DNA of 64,000 nucleotides. It comes from Cocos nucifera. Its lineage: Eukaryota; Streptophyta; Magnoliopsida; Arecales; Arecaceae. Positions 44,734 through 57,715 of the stretch are shown here, one piece after another. Every line of letters begins with the position of its first letter. Position 1 is the first letter of the stretch. A program made the translations under genes and the position numbers. The DNA lies in the NCBI GenBank assembly GCA_006176705.1, contig QRFJ01004846.1:1-64000 (forward strand), given 5' to 3'. The notes under the pieces are model-generated. The model saw only the letters and a program-made list of their open reading frames with translations. It had not been told where the DNA came from and ran no database searches.

Positions 44734-45764
44734 ATGTCTGTGTTCAATCCACTAGCCCATATCCTGGACACCAATAGACTGACTGAACCCAACTTCAAGA
44801 ATTGGCTCTAGAACTTTAAAATTATTTTGGATTTTGAGAAGTTGACTCATGTGTTGGAACAGGACCCTCCCACTTTACCAGCCCATCCATCCACTAATCA
44901 GAGAGCATCTCTAGAGAAGTGGATGGATGATGATAACAAAGCTAGGTATTCAAGTTGGGCTCGATGTTTGATGAGCTCCAGTGCCAACATGAAGACATTA
45001 AGACTAGCTGCCAAATGTTGGCTCACCTGCAAGAGTTATTTGGTGAACAAAATCACATAGCCAAATATCAAGTCACTAGAAGATATTTTAAAGCTCAAAT
45101 GCATGATGGGCAGTCAGTCCAAGATCATTGTCTGATGATGATCAAGAACTTAGAAGAGCTTGAGAAGCTCGGTGTCAAGTTAGATAAGGATTTGCAGATT
45201 GATATAATTCTACAATTCTTGACTGATGCATAAGTGCAGTTCATCATGAACTACCATATGCATAAACTATAGAATACTCTAGCAGAACTTATGAATATGT
45301 TGGTTACCGCTGAGCTTTTTATAAAAGATTCTAAAGACTCAGTACTTGCTATGGAGCGGACTTCTTCCAAGAGAAAGTTTTTTGAAAAAAATAAGTAGTG
45401 CATGAAGAAGCAGAAGATGGATGGTGGAAAGAAGAAGAAGGCAGAGCCAAAGAAGAAGGCCGCTGATAAAGAAAAATATTTCCATTGCAACACAAATGGT
45501 TATTGGAAGCGAAACTACCCCTTATACTTGGCCAGCCTGAAGAACAAGGAGGCAGGTCATTCTGGAGGTATGCTCATTATAGAATCTAACCATACGATTT
45601 CTTCTGTATCTAGTTTTGTGCTTGACTCTGGTTCTAGTGCTCACTTATGCACTTCTATGCAGGATCTTGAGGATAGTAGGAGGCTGAGGGATGGTGAGAT
45701 GATCCTACACATCGAAAATAAAGCAAGAGTTGCTGTAGTGGCCATAGAAACCTACCCTCTGTGA
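44734..45764 (+). pseudogene. gag-protease of element E, broken
   Basis: Copia capsid and protease start. ATG 44734-44736 opens MSVFNPLAHILDTNRLTEPN, then a stop replaces a Trp or Arg codon near 44811. The frame resumes through KIILDFEKLTHVL, LEKWMDDDNKARY and KYQVTRRYFKAQMHDGQSV, the gag core. Frame changes occur near 44950 and 45230. 45402-45764 holds a Lys-rich stretch, a zinc knuckle reading YFHCNTNGYWKRNY (only one Cys of three left and the His replaced by Tyr), and FVLDSGSSAHLC, an intact protease DSG motif. The protease frame ends at a stop near 45764. Confidence 0.88.
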
Positions 45765-46881
45765 TTATCATTAGGATTAGATTTAGTTCTTAGAGATTGT
45801 TTTTATGTGCCTGCAGCAAGTAGGAATTTGATTTTTATTTTATGTTTAGCATAGGCTATGTAATTAGTTTTCTTAAGGACCACTGTAATATTCTTTATGA
45901 AAGAAATAAAATTGCAAGTAGTTTTCTTATAAATGCCCTCTATCAGTTACATATTGATGTTTCTATTTTCAATATCGATCAAAATGTGAATGCCATAGGA
46001 TCAAAATAACCTAGGGATAGTCTAAATGATAGGTATCTATGGCACCTTAGGCTAGGTCATATAGCAGAAGATAGGATTAACAAATTAGAGAAATTTGGGC
46101 TATTGAGTCTATTGACTTTCGAGTCATATCCGATTTATGAATCATGCCTTCATGGCAAAATAACCAAGCTTCTTTTTGTAGGACATGGGAAAGGGCCACA
46201 GAACTACTTGCCCTAGTATATACTGATGTGTGCGGCCCATTTGATGTGCCGGCTAGAGGCAACTATGTCTACTTCATCATCTTTACTGATGATTTATCTC
46301 GGTACGGGTATGTGTATTTGATGCGACATAAATCTGAAGCTTTTAAAAAGTTAAAAGAATTCAGACATGAAGTAGAAAAATAAACTAAAAAACCTATTAA
46401 GATTCTTCGATCAGATCGAGGAGGTGAATACCTTAGTCAGAAATTCTTAGATTATCTTAAGCAAAATGGCATAGTCTCTTAATGGACTTTACCTGGAATA
46501 CTTCAACTCAATGAGATTTTAGAATGGAGAAATCGGACCTTATTAGATATGGTCCGATCTATGATGAACTTCACGGACCTCCCTGAGTTTCTTTGGGGAC
46601 ATAGTCTAATGACTACTATATATTTACTAAATAGAGTTTTCTCTAAAATCGTTCCTACCATATCGTATGAGATATGGCATGGTAAGTAACCAAGTCTGAG
46701 TCACCTCAGAATTTGGGGTTGTCCGACTCATGTCAAGAGACAACAGGTGGACAAGTTAGAGTATAGGTCCTTTAGAGCTTGGTTCATAGGATATCCTAAA
46801 GAGTCACTAGGATATTATTTCTACATTTCGGAAGACCACAATGTGATTATGAGTCGACATGCCATCTTTCTTGAAAAATAG
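45765..46881 (+). pseudogene. GAG-pre-integrase and integrase of element E, broken
   Basis: Decayed integrase. WHLRLGHIAEDRINKL, the His pair, is at about 46040; the Cys pair is damaged. LVYTDVCGPFDVPARGN with the first Asp is at about 46215, RSDRGGEYLSQ with the second at about 46410, and LEWRNRTLLDM with the Glu at about 46520. The C-terminal LSHLRIWGCPTHVKRQQVDKL and GYPKESLGYYFYISED blocks follow. Stops for Gln or Trp codons are at about 46381 and 46480. The frame ends at TAG 46879-46881, the stop also found in A, C and D. Confidence 0.87.
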
Positions 46882-48130
46882 TTTATTTAAGATGGTGGCA
46901 TCGGAAGGCAGATTAGGCTCGAGGAGAAAGTCTTCCAAGAGCAACAAGCTAAGGACCCTTTGAAACCCAATCAGATTGAGCCAATCCAATTACTACCTCC
47001 ATCTCGTAGATCAGAAATGATTTTTTGTCCTCTTGAAAAGTACTTAGGTACTATTTCAGAGGACGTAGAGGAAATATTCCTCATAAAAAATGGGGTTCAT
47101 GGTGATGATCCCAAAACCTATGACGAGACGATATTAGATATGAACTCTAAGAAATGGTTAGAGGCAATGAAGTCAAAGATTGACTCAATGCGCTTGAACA
47201 AAGTCTAGACCTTGGTAGATCTACCTGAAGGTATAGTACCTATTGGGTGTAAATAGATCTATAAAAGAAAGATAGGTGCAGATAAGAATGTGGAGACATT
47301 CAAGGCTAGGTTAGTGGCGAAAGGGTATAGTCAGTGCAAAAATATTGACTATCAGGATACCTTCTCGCTAGTAGCCATACTAAAATCTATCTACACATTG
47401 CTTGCTATTGTAGCATATTTTAATTATGAAATATGATAGGTGGACGTGAAAACGATCATTTTAAATGGATATCTTAAGGAAGATATCTATATGGAACAGC
47501 CGCTAGGTTTCACATCCAGTGATGCCGATCATAAAGTCTACAAGCTGCAAGATGCATCTATGGACTTAAGCAAGCATCTCGAAGTTGGAATGCTCATTTC
47601 AATGATGTGATCAAATCATTTGGATTCATCAAGAACTAAGAAAAATCATGTGTATTGAAAAAGATCAGTGAGAGCGTTGTTATCTTCCTCGTACTGTATG
47701 TGGATGACATCCTCCTTATTGGAAATGATATTCTCATGTTGACCATAGTTAAAATGTGGTTATCAAAAGAGTTCTCTATAAAAGATCTAGGAGAAGCATC
47801 CTTTATTCTAAGAATTAAGGTCTATAGAGATAGACTGAATAGGATGCTGGGTCTTTCACAGAAGATGTACATAGAGAAGGTACTAAAGAGATTTAGCATG
47901 GAAAACTTTAAGAGGGGATTGGTGCCCTTCAGACATGGCATTCATCTCTCTAAGAAGATGTGTCTCAACACACCTGAGGAGATTGAATGCATAAGCAAGA
48001 TCCCTTATGCTTCGGCAATAGGGAGCCTCATGTATGCCATACTATGTGCACGACTTGATATCACCCATGCTGTGACTTTCACGAGCAGATATCAATCGAA
48101 TCTAGGTGAAGAGCACTGGACTTATCCTTA
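46882..48130 (+). pseudogene. Reverse transcriptase of element E, broken
   Basis: RT remnant. Linker and KKWLEAMKSKIDSM lead to a stop in place of Trp near 47205. GCK and RKIGADKNVETFKARLVAKGYSQ are followed by damaged DYQDTFS. NGYLKEDIYMEQPLGFTSSD is at about 47470, then GLKQASRSW. 47655-48131 is open with LYVDDILLIGND (YVDD intact), FSIKDLGEASFILRIKVY, RMLGLSQKMYIEKVLKRFSM and YASAIGSLMYAILCARLDI. It ends in a frame break near 48121. Confidence 0.87.
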
Positions 48131-48660
48131 AGTACTTGAGAAAGACTAGGGATATGTTCTTGGTTTTTGGTAATGGAGAACTCCAGATCTAGGGTTATAC
48201 AGACTCAGATTTTATGTCTGATATAGATGATCGAAAGTCGACATCTAGTAGTCTGTGTGTAATGGTAATGCTGTCAACTGAAAGAGTTCCAAGCAAACTA
48301 TGATAGTAGATTCCACCATGGAAGTAGAGTACATCACTGCATCGGAAGCTGAAAGAGGGTGTTCTAGTACAAGAAGTTTGGCATAGAACTTGGAGTGATG
48401 CCATTAGATGTCGTCCCTCTGTACTGCAACAATAATGGCGCCATAGCTCTAGCTAAGGAGCCGAGGTCTCAGTAGAAATCCAAGCACATCGAGCAACGAT
48501 TCCACCTCATCGACGATTACCTCAAGAAGGGTTACGTTGAGGTCAAGAGAGTCGACTCTATGGACAATGCGATAGATCTACTAACGAAGTCTTTAGGCCA
48601 GTAGAAGATCGAAGCCCACCTTGAAAAGATGGGAATTAGATTTGTAGCCAATTGGCTTTA
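48131..48660 (+). pseudogene. RNase H of element E, broken
   Basis: RNase H, which removes the RNA strand from cDNA hybrids. Visible pieces: YTDSDFMSDIDDRKSTSS (Asp), ADSTMEVEYITAS with the Glu, YCNNNGAIALAKEPRS (the Asp of YCDN is Asn), HIEQRFHLIDDYLKKGYVEVKRV, and the final VANWL at about 48645-48660 before TAG. Several frame changes. Confidence 0.85.
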
Positions 48661-48663
48661 GGT

Positions 48664-48675
48664 CAAGTGGGAGTT
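48664..48675 (+). other. Polypurine tract of element E
   Basis: CAAGTGGGAGTT just before the 3' LTR; the last bases differ from the GAT of copies C and D. Confidence 0.8.
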
Positions 48676-50943
48676 TGTTAGACGTGTGCCCTAGAAGCCA
48701 GATTGACTAACACTTGTAATACACTTCTAAGGGCAATTTTATAATTTTAACTATCAATTAAAAAAAGAATTATTTTCTATCATAGTGTGTACTTAAAGTG
48801 TATGTGATATATTCTTTGTGTTAATGGTAATGATAATTTATATTTTCAAAAAGTTAAAAATTTAAGACATGAATTTTCATAATTAACTCATAAACTGCTC
48901 TCGACCATAGGACCATCACGAGGATGGTGATTGATCCAAAAGGTTGCTGTACGATTGCTTTCTTTGAGTAGATGAGTCTTGAGTCTATGGTGTGGAGACA
49001 CCAGAGCAAGATTACAGGTACTCGTTAGAGAACGAGGGCACTGAGCGTGACCACCTCGAGCATTCATAAGAAAATCTACCTTCTTGTCGATGACTGGCTC
49101 AATGTTGCAGTAGTGTGTCTAGTTCTTTGACCTGAGCTGCATCAACAGTTTACTTTGAGGGTGTTGTAGTTTGACGATACCATAACTCGGTCTTCTAGCC
49201 ATTCAGAATTCTATGGTGTATGTTGGCTATAGTACGTTCATTGTAGAAATTGGATTGCACCAATAAGGGATCTATCTACCTCGGTAGATGAGGAGTAGCC
49301 CTATAATGATTATAAGAATCGAGTCCATAAGCCCATGGCCATGGCAGAGTGAAGATAATAGAAAGAGTTTCTATAAAGGATTTCACATAGGACTCGAATC
49401 GAATGATTAATTCATATGATGGATATTGGGTTTGATAAGTTCCCCTTAACCCTAATCCTGTCGGGAATCAAGATAGAAGAATCTAATCACACAGGCAGCT
49501 ACACCAAGACATTCACTTTTAGATTTGATGGATTGCCACTATGTACTACTAGGTGTCATTGGTGGATTTTGGGAGCAATTAGAATGATTTTGATGATCGA
49601 TCATTCTAATTATATGAATCATAAAAGTTCTGATCCATCGAAAGGTGTTTCAATGATGTCGATGATGGAGATCATGATATGTCTCATTATCATATCGAAC
49701 TAAACCTAACTAGGTCACATAAAAAAGGATTTGGTTCTGGATGTCATCAATTAAGCTAACCTAGTTCGATTGATTTGGATTAGATCCAATCAGGTTTAAG
49801 GTAATCATGCTAGCACACGATTGAGCCTGACTTTCTCCTTTTGTAATCTTTCTGATTTATCGCAATCGAGTTGAATTTGATTTGACTCATTCTTGTATCT
49901 TGAATGAGTTTATTTTCATCTAACTGGAACAAGTTTAGGTCAGATTAATTATGAAAATTAAATTCATTCCTAGTGCAATTGGACTAGGATCAATAGTTGA
50001 CCCAATTGAGAGAATTAAAGGTCACATGATCAAAGAATTTTAGAAATTTCTCTAGAAATTATTTTGCTTTAATTTTTTTATATACAATAGGGAACAAGTT
50101 ATACTTTGGGTGTGCAATATTTCATGATTTTTGAAGGTGCCTAGACTAGGTTTTGATAGAGTTTGATTTGGATTAAACTCTTGAGGGAAGAGTCCTAGAT
50201 GCACATGGACTCTTCCTTATCCTTTCATGCCGCCACCTTCCAAATGGATTTTTGGTGTCAAAACCAAATGTGATCTAGGGTTTTTCATGGAGATTAGGTC
50301 CAGGAGTCTCAATGATCAAATTAATAAGGTTTTTGGTCAAACAGGGACTGTTTATGGTGCTATGTCTACTATAAGAACTCTTCTCACGAAATTGCCTCAA
50401 CATAATTTATTTTTTCCACACCCAAAGGAGCCTTCCCTTTGATATCCACACCTTCTCTATCCTATCTCTCCCTCTCTTCTATATGCCTAAAATGTTAGGT
50501 ATAAATCTGAGTTGAAGGTCCAATATTTTTAGCATAAGATTCAGCATCTACATAACGATGTTCATGAGATGAACAGGCTGCCCTCATAAGTCATTTTGAA
50601 AGCTTTTCAAATCAGATCCAGATCTATTTTTTGAAGGAGAGATTCATGAGGAGAAGACGTTCAGATCCTATCCTAGTGAATATCAGTAGAGGTCAGGCAC
50701 GTGCATGGCTCCTTCCAGAACCTCAGGAATCAATAGGATCATCATAAGATAATTAGATTACCAAATCAGGTACTTGAAATTAAATCTAATTTTATTTTAT
50801 TTTAACTTTTAATATTAGATCTCCATGATCAGATTCAAGAAATCTCAGATCTAATTAGGATTTTAGAAAAAAATTTTAAAGTATTTCTTCAGATCCAATC
50901 AGATCTAAACGATCCTGTGCTTGGAAAATAGATTTTTTCTTTA
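48676..50943 (+). repeat. 3' LTR of element E
   Basis: 2268 bp, TGTTAGACGTGTG to TTCTTTA (worn TTCTTCA), followed by the duplication GTTGC. Aligns with 34821-37067 throughout. Confidence 0.93.
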
Positions 50944-50948
50944 GTTGC

Positions 50949-51210
50949 AGCTGTCACTATTAGCTTGTTACATGCTCCACCTATTTAAGAGGCCCTCCAG
51001 ATACTCTTTCTTCCCTAAGCTCTCATTCTCCTTCTCAAAAATCTACTAAAATTTCTCTGAGTACTCCATTTCTATTGGCTGAAAGAGCTGACTTAATTGT
51101 CGGAGGGTCTTGTCGGGGCCACCACCCCCAACTTCGGGCGAGACTTATTTTGCAAGTTACCAACGATGACCTCATCCTCTCTGACTCCAGTATCGATTCC
51201 AGCATCAACT
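50949..51210 (+). repeat. LTR H (Tat-like Gypsy), right part
   Basis: Joined to 34108-34820 after removing E, it makes an LTR of about 0.97 kb. It holds a TATA-like CTATTTAAGA at 50981-50990. The GTCGGAGGGTCTTGTCGGGG block at 51100-51119 is one I associate with plant Gypsy LTR ends. GCATCAACTAAATTTTGCACC at about 51203 resembles an LTR end followed by a worn primer site, so whether this is a 5' or 3' LTR is undecided. Confidence 0.5.
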
Positions 51211-52615
51211 AAATTTTGCACCAATAGTCACCATGATGTCAAATTTCATGCGGCATACAAGGGCTGGTTACTATGGTGCTGAACCTGGCTCATACAAGAT
51301 CCATGGGCAGAGCTCCATCAAGAGCTAACGGATGGCTCTCAGCACAGTCGACCAAGATTCGATGGTGGAAGACATTTTCTAATTTGATTCAAATGACCTT
51401 CAGCTTCCAAGCACAATCCTACAGTGCAAATTGATTCTCTAGTGTGATCCAATAGCAACAAATATTCCCAATTGAAATCAGGCGGTCAAAAATCAATTTC
51501 GGTTCAATCCAAACTCTTTAGGCCACCCGAAGCAAAATCAAACGACCAAAAACACCTTAATAAAGAGATCCGATGGCCTAGATTCAATCCAAGGCTTGAT
51601 CGAGTGATGAGCAGTGGTTTTTAATAGATTTTTGAGGTGATTGATCTCATCCGATAGCCAAAAAGTAGTTAACAAGGAAAATTTGATCTAGATTCAAATT
51701 TGACTTTAGAAAGGACTCCAAATCTTTGTTTTCCACTCTATTTAAGTTCTCCTTCTTGCCACTAAGCAACAGAGACCCTCTCTTGGGCCTGCCGTTCCTC
51801 TCTCCTCTCTCCTCTTTTCTCCTTTCTTTCTTTCTTTTTTTCTTTTTCTTTTTCTTTATCTAGGGAATCTGAAGATGTTGGAAACTACAAGGATATAAAT
51901 TATGTATGACTAGAGATCTCGTATCTTGGGAAGTAAGGAAAGTATTTAGCATGAGAGTTTGTAATTTGAACTTTATTTATCTTTTTATTGAGTAATAAAA
52001 TTTATGTATCTTTTATATATTTTTTGTTTATGCTTTAATATTTAATTTCTTATAATTTATAATTAAGAAGGCAGATCATGATCGTAGAAAGATATGGTCT
52101 GTACTCAAAGTAGGATGAATTATAAAAATTAATTAGAATTATATTTATATTCTTTGATTGCATAATCTAAATAATCTATGTCTGTGAGATGGGTCATGAT
52201 CTTGTTAGATATGGTCCACACTCGGTAGAATAAGTTATGTTAGAATTAGATCAAAGAAATAAATATAAGATTGCATATTGACAATAAAAAGATTGCATGA
52301 TGAATTATAGACTTGAATACCGAAAGATGAAACTAAAATCCTAGAAAATTTCTCTTCTTATCTTAAATTAGTTTCAAAACCTTAATCAATAATTGTTTGA
52401 TTTTTTTTATTTTAATTTTTTAAATCTTAATTAATCCTTTTTAATTTTTTAATTTTAATTTTTACTTTAAAGATTAATTTAAATTTTATTCTTAATTAAA
52501 ATTGAATGCAATTCAGTCTTCAATTCTTGAGAAAATCGACATCCAACTCACCACTGTTCTAATCAATAGTAGGATCGATTTAAATTATTATTTATTATTG
52601 TAATGACAAGCATCA
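51211..52615 (+). repeat. Probable Gypsy LTR J with short unassigned leader
   Basis: 51211-51330 is unassigned. From about 51330 a repeat-like region has a TATA-like CTATTTAAG (51748), a long pyrimidine tract (51780-51860), AATAAAATT near 51992, and an end reading TCGACATCCAACTCACCAC...CAAGCATCA. That end resembles the U5 end of Athila-type LTRs such as the TR-GAG LTR. No primer site follows, so it may be a solo or 3' LTR. Start not determined. Confidence 0.35.
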
Positions 52616-52651
52616 TAGGTCTAACCTGATTAGGTTATTGGATGACCTAAT

Positions 52652-53560
52652 TGTTATGAAAAATATGATTCTGATTTGATCAGATCTTGGACTTAATTAA
52701 TTCTTGATTTAATTAAAAGATTAAAAGCCTAATTGGATTAGATCAACTCATGGTTGGATCTAATCAAAGGTTGTTTGATTTGAGCCAAAAAGATGAGAAC
52801 TAAAGAGTCCAGTTGGACATCACATCATCCCTTGCGCCTATCCCTAAGTTGCCGCCCCTTATTCTCCACACACAAAGGGTTTATGCATGTGAAACCTGGA
52901 TGCCAAGACCCTCATGCTTCCCACTCTTAGTTAGGGTTAGGGTTTGGAAATTTTTAGTTCAAAAAGGTTTTCAATTAGACTTTGTTCCAATCTCCAACTC
53001 TAATATTCAGCTCTATATATTCAATCCTTTGTGAGACAAAGCAATAGAAAAGAAAAATCAAAATTTCTTAGAGCTTTTGGACATGAGAAAACTAAAGAGA
53101 GAGTCTTTAGGCATGAGGCTTGGGGTGGGCTTCCTTGGCTTGTGATTTCTAGAGAAATATGTTCCTTTATTGGGTGAGAAGCTAGGGTTTTGTGAGCGAA
53201 ACAAGAGAAGACTGTTCTCTTATGATTTACCCTTCTTTCTTTTGTTCAGCCATTAAAGAAGGTCTTTCATAAGAAGCTAGCATTTCAAAAGTTGACGAAT
53301 CGAGCTTTGCATGGATATTCTTAGATGCCATTCGTGTGTGCAGCTGAAGCAACGAACAGGATCTACAAAGCTACAATTTTTGCTTCATGTTTAGGTATGA
53401 GATTCGATCTCATATATTTTTTTATTTTAGATTTCATATGCATGATATCATATTATAGATCTAATGCATGTCCAACTTAAAAGATTTAATCTAAAATCTT
53501 CTACTGCTTTATTTTTTAAAATATTTTGAAAATCATGCATGAAACCTCTATACTTCTAGA
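52652..53560 (+). repeat. Candidate 5' LTR of element F
   Basis: About 0.9 kb from TGTTATGAAA to just before the primer site at 53565. It has a TATA-like CTATATATTC at about 53012. Both ends are inferred from the primer site and expected TG start; no second copy is present in the window. Confidence 0.35.
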
Positions 53561-53564
53561 ATAA

Positions 53565-53576
53565 TGGTATCAAAGC
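53565..53576 (+). other. Primer binding site of element F (initiator Met tRNA)
   Basis: TGGTATCAAAGC, one change from the initiator-Met site. It sets the leader start of F. Confidence 0.65.
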
Positions 53577-55562
53577 ATCTGGTTTCTCGTATGATATGAT
53601 ATTTGTGCATAGCTATTAAAATCTGAATTTTTGATGCATGATATATATAAGATCTGATGTAGATGAGATCTAAAATTTTTAACTAGATCTGAATATGATT
53701 AGATTAGTTTATTTCCTTATAACTTAGTATTTGGATTGAGTAAATCACAAGTCGTCCGATCATAAAAGGAAGTAGGATTTAAAGACTCTCTCATCCTATT
53801 CGATAGGATTCTCTTATGGCGTGTAGGGGTGCCACTATGATTTTTTATGAAAAAAATGTGAAAGGATCAAAACTTACTTTTCTATAAAATTCTAGATTTA
53901 TGAAATCCTAGGATTGTTTGTATTTGATTCAAAAGATGCATAAAAAGATGAATCTAATCATTAAGAATAAAATTTGAAATCATAAATATGTTTAGATGAG
54001 ATCTAAAATTGATTTATGATTGATTTTATTGAGTTTTATATAAAAATCAGAAAGTTTGAAATTCTGCAATTATTGTTGGCTCGCCTGTAGGGGTCGATCC
54101 TTTTTCCTGTATGAGTCAACCCCAGTCCCTGGGGATTGACTCATTTCTAAATGGGGTTGATCCATTTACTACAGATAGAAATTTTTATTTTCTACTTCAT
54201 CACAGAAGTCGACCTATGAGTCGACCTACTATGAGGAGTTGACTCCTATTAGGGAGGGGTCGACATTATAGAGTAGAGTTTTTGCATAAAATTTATGTAA
54301 AATTATTTTATAAATTAAAATTATTTTAATATTCATAAATTTAATTAAAAATTAAGCTATGAAACCAAGAGATCTAGATTGGAGAATTAAAGATCTAATG
54401 GCCATGTTCATAAACCTTGAGATTATGGAATTAGCTCAAATCAGGCTCCATTAACTAGGTTAGACCTAAGAGTAGAAATCATATAGATGATGGACCAAGT
54501 AATTGATCAAATCTAATTAATTATTAATTTAGATTAGGTCAATTCTTCTCTTGGTCAATTCTCAATAGTTGTAGTTGATCAAATCTATGTTTCTATCAAA
54601 TGGATCTTGATGTGGCTCGGTGGCTGAGCTTGAATTATTATGTGGATCAAATCAAAACTAATTAACCAGATGGTATCTAAGGTAAGTTTGATAGTGTTGA
54701 TCAGTGATTTTTAATTGAGAGCTACTCGTACTGATTAGTCTTTGATGAGTTAATGGCATATCCCTCCCACCAATCTCACTTACCTGGCCATCTTGGTACA
54801 TTGTGTTTTGATTAGATCACTTAACAAATTCAAAATGACCCATGTCACTAAGGTTGATCAGTGTGACCGATCTAGGTGCCTATCAACTAGTTTAGTCACA
54901 ATTCCTCTTTATGATTTGGTGAAGTCAGTGGTAGGATTGTTAGCTATAGTTGATCTTCTCTCTTTTTTTCTAAATAATTAATTAATTTTTTTAAATTATT
55001 AGGTTCATAAAATAAAATTGTTATGGAGATAACAAGATCATAGCCTTCCATTAAGTTAGGTGATAATGGGTCCATTAGTTTGGTGATCATTGGAGGTCCA
55101 AAGACCTGATGCTCATCTACTATTGGAATTATCATTCATAATATGATAACTCAGTTGCTCTCTCTGACGGATGGTTAGGTTGGTTGGCTAAAGTCGGATC
55201 TAATCACTTATTTGTTAGATGCTCTCAGTTGATCATGTTAATGGTTGATCTAACCAAACTTTATAGAGAAGACCAAAGTTAACTAAAAAGGCTCCTAGGG
55301 CAAAATCAATTACTAGAAATTATTTGGAGAAATAATTGATTAAGTACCTACCTACTAATGCACATGGATGGACCGACCAAAGTCGAGCTCATGTGCAGTT
55401 GCTGTAGATTTAAGTACTCGCTAAGAAATTGATGTAGTTTCTTGAATTGGAGGTAGAGGCTACCAATTCATATAAAATAATGAAAGAACCTTTAGACTAA
55501 AGTCTATGTCTTTAGGATTAAATGATTAATATACTAATAAGGCTCTTATTTTTCTTTCAGAT
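53577..55562 (+). other. 5' leader of element F
   Basis: About 2 kb, no gene. It shares islands with leaders of A and E: TGGCGTGTAGGGGTG near 53817, and GAGTTAATGGCATATCCCTC with TCACTTACCTGGCCAT near 54745-54792. Several GGTCGA(C/T) and TCGACC strings lie at 54085-54265. Confidence 0.65.
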
Positions 55563-56500
55563 ATGGCCAGTTCTTTATCTCTAAGATCATTATTAGATAA
55601 TGAAAATTTATCAGAACCTAATTTTGATAGTTGGTATCGAAAGCTCAAGATTGTCTTAGAGCACGAATGGATCTTTTATGTGATAACGAATCTAGCACCT
55701 AAGAAGCTAGAGATACTTATCAAAAGTAGCTCAATGATCGAATCACCATTTGATGTATTATGCAGCAGCTATGAGCGACAAATTCAGCCACAAGTTTGAG
55801 GATGCTCGGCCAGAGGACATGTTGCAAGTATTGCAAGAATGCTTCGGCACTCCAACTGATGTTGAAAGGCACAAGACTAGTTGTGCCATCTTCAACACAA
55901 GGATAAAGGGGGGCATGAGTCATAGATCATGTATTGTACATAATAGAGATGATTGAGTGTTTGAGCAAACTCAAATTTTCATTGCAAGAGCAGCTTGGAA
56001 AGGATGCAATATTGAATTTGTTGCCCAAGTCCTATCTCCCCTTTCTCAGTCATTATAGAATGATAAAGCCTATAGTGAACTACCATGATTTGTTGGGGTT
56101 ATTGGAGACTTTTAAGAAGGATCACCAACTCCAAAAGAAGATGGTGAATTTAGTAGGAGGATCTTCTTTTGGGTATCAATCCTTTAAGAAAGGGAAGAAG
56201 AAAAAGAAGAACAAGAACAAGAAGGTGCAAAATGTTGTGATGTCTTAGCTCAGTCAGACCAAAAAACTCAAGTCCGATCAGAGTTAGGCAGAGTGCTTCT
56301 ACTATAAGAAGCATGGACACTAGAAGAGAAATTATCCTCTATACATTACCTCACTAGACCCAAACAGACCAAATAAGAAAAAGAAGCAAGTTTTTGCTGG
56401 ATAAGATATTTATATGATAATGCTTTGTAATTTCTACATTTGTGATTCTACTACCTAGATATTGGATACCAGTAGTTCTATTAATTTATGTAATTTGTTA
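55563..56500 (+). pseudogene. gag-protease of element F, broken
   Basis: Copia capsid. ATG 55563 opens MASSLSLRSLLDNENLSEPN and FDSWYRKLKIVLEHEWIFYV, a clean gag start. A frame change follows near 55700; the frame continues AMSDKFSHKFEDARPEDMLQVLQECFG, then KLKFSLQEQLGKDAILNLLPKSY. A Lys-rich stretch at about 56185-56225 precedes a zinc knuckle ECFYYKKHGH with a stop in place of Trp and further Cys lost (about 56289-56330). The protease motif is DTSSSINLCNLL near 56465, with Thr-Ser for the usual Ser-Gly. Confidence 0.8.
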
Positions 56501-57715
56501 TAAAAACTTTAGGTCAGTAGGAGATTTGGAGATGGCGAGAGATTCTTGAATATTGGAGATGGAAGATCAGCTCTAGTTTTAGCTTTAGAAATCATCAAGC
56601 TTGTATTCAAATCAATTATCATTGTTCTTAGTGATTATCATTTTTGTCCTAATTTTTTATTGAATGTTATTTCTATAGGATAATTGACCATGAATGGTTT
56701 TGAATTTTCAATAAAGAAAGATCGTTAGGATGTTAATATGAATGGTATTACTATGATGCATGGACAAATAAACAATGATATTTACTTATTATCATAGCTT
56801 GATAGTATAGTGTACACGTCTAACAAATGCCCAAGAGCAAGTAATGTCTCAAATATCCGTCTTTGGCACTATAGGCTAGGTCATATTAATAAGAATAGAA
56901 TAAACATGTTATCTCAAGAGGGTATCCTTGAAGTTGGTGATTGTGAATCACTGCAAACCTATGAGTCCTGTTTGCTTAGAAAGATGATCAAGTCATCTTT
57001 TATTAGAAAAGGTGAGTGAGCTAGTGAGCTTCTAGGTCTCGTACATACTGATGTATGTAGACCTATGAATACAAGTACTAGAGGTGAATATGACTACTTC
57101 AGTATGTTTATAGCCGATCTATGTAGGTATCGGTATGTCTATCTTATGAAACATAAGTCTGAGTCATTTAAAATATTCAAATGATTCCATACTAAAGTAG
57201 AGAAATAAACTAGTAAAATTATTAAAATTCTTCGATCAGATTGAAGAGATGAATACCTTACTGATGAGTTTTTGACATATTTGGAAGAGAATAGAATTTT
57301 CTTCTAATGAACCCCTTCTGGTACACCATAACTCAATGGTGTATCTAAAAAGAGGAATCGAATCTTATTGAACATGGTTCAGTCCATGATGGGCTTTGCG
57401 AGTCTGCCAATCTTCTTTTGAGCATAGCGCTAAAGTTGGCTTATTACTCATTGAATAGAGTTTCAAGTAAGTCTGTAAGTAAAACACCATATAAGATATG
57501 GACAAGACTTAAGCCGGTACTTTCATACCTTAGGGTCTGGGGTTGTCCAGCTTATGTTAAATATTTGCAAACAAACAAGCTTGGACTAAGGTCTGATAGA
57601 TGTCTATTTGTTGGAAATTTGAAAGAGACAAAATGGTATTACTTATACCGTGCTGAAGAAAAAAAGTTGTTTGTCAACAAGAGCACAATCTTTTTAGAAA
57701 AGAAGTTCCTTAGAT
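56501..57715 (+). pseudogene. GAG-pre-integrase and integrase of element F, broken
   Basis: 56810-57019 carries LWHYRLGHINKNRINML and a Cys pair (YESCLL), the zinc site. LVHTDVCRPMNTSTRGEYDYF with the first Asp is at about 57040, RSD at about 57235 followed by a stop, and NGVSKKRNRILLNM at about 57340, where the catalytic Glu is Lys. The C-terminal part at 57418-57717 is open: YKIWTRLKPVLSYLRVWGCP, LFVGNLKETKWYYLY and NKSTIFLEKKFL. At the site of the shared UAG of A, C, D and E, F has a Lys codon. Confidence 0.82.

Larger units (their letters stand above)
34821..50943 (+). mobile_element. Full-length decayed Angela-like Copia element E
   Basis: Complete element with both LTRs, flanked by perfect five-base duplications GTTGC at 34816-34820 and 50944-50948. 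It is 16.1 kb including a 5.8-kb composite insertion at 38729-44490, so about 10.4 kb on its own. Order: 5' LTR, initiator-Met primer site, 1.9-kb leader, gag-protease, integrase, RT, RNase H, polypurine tract, 3' LTR. LTRs differ at roughly one base in eight by eye, so it is old. It belongs to a sister subfamily of A, B, C and D. Confidence 0.93.

Noticed and set aside
51097..51282. Possible small gene at the end of LTR H
   Set aside because: The frame overlaps LTR end motifs and a worn primer-like site; no homology recognised.
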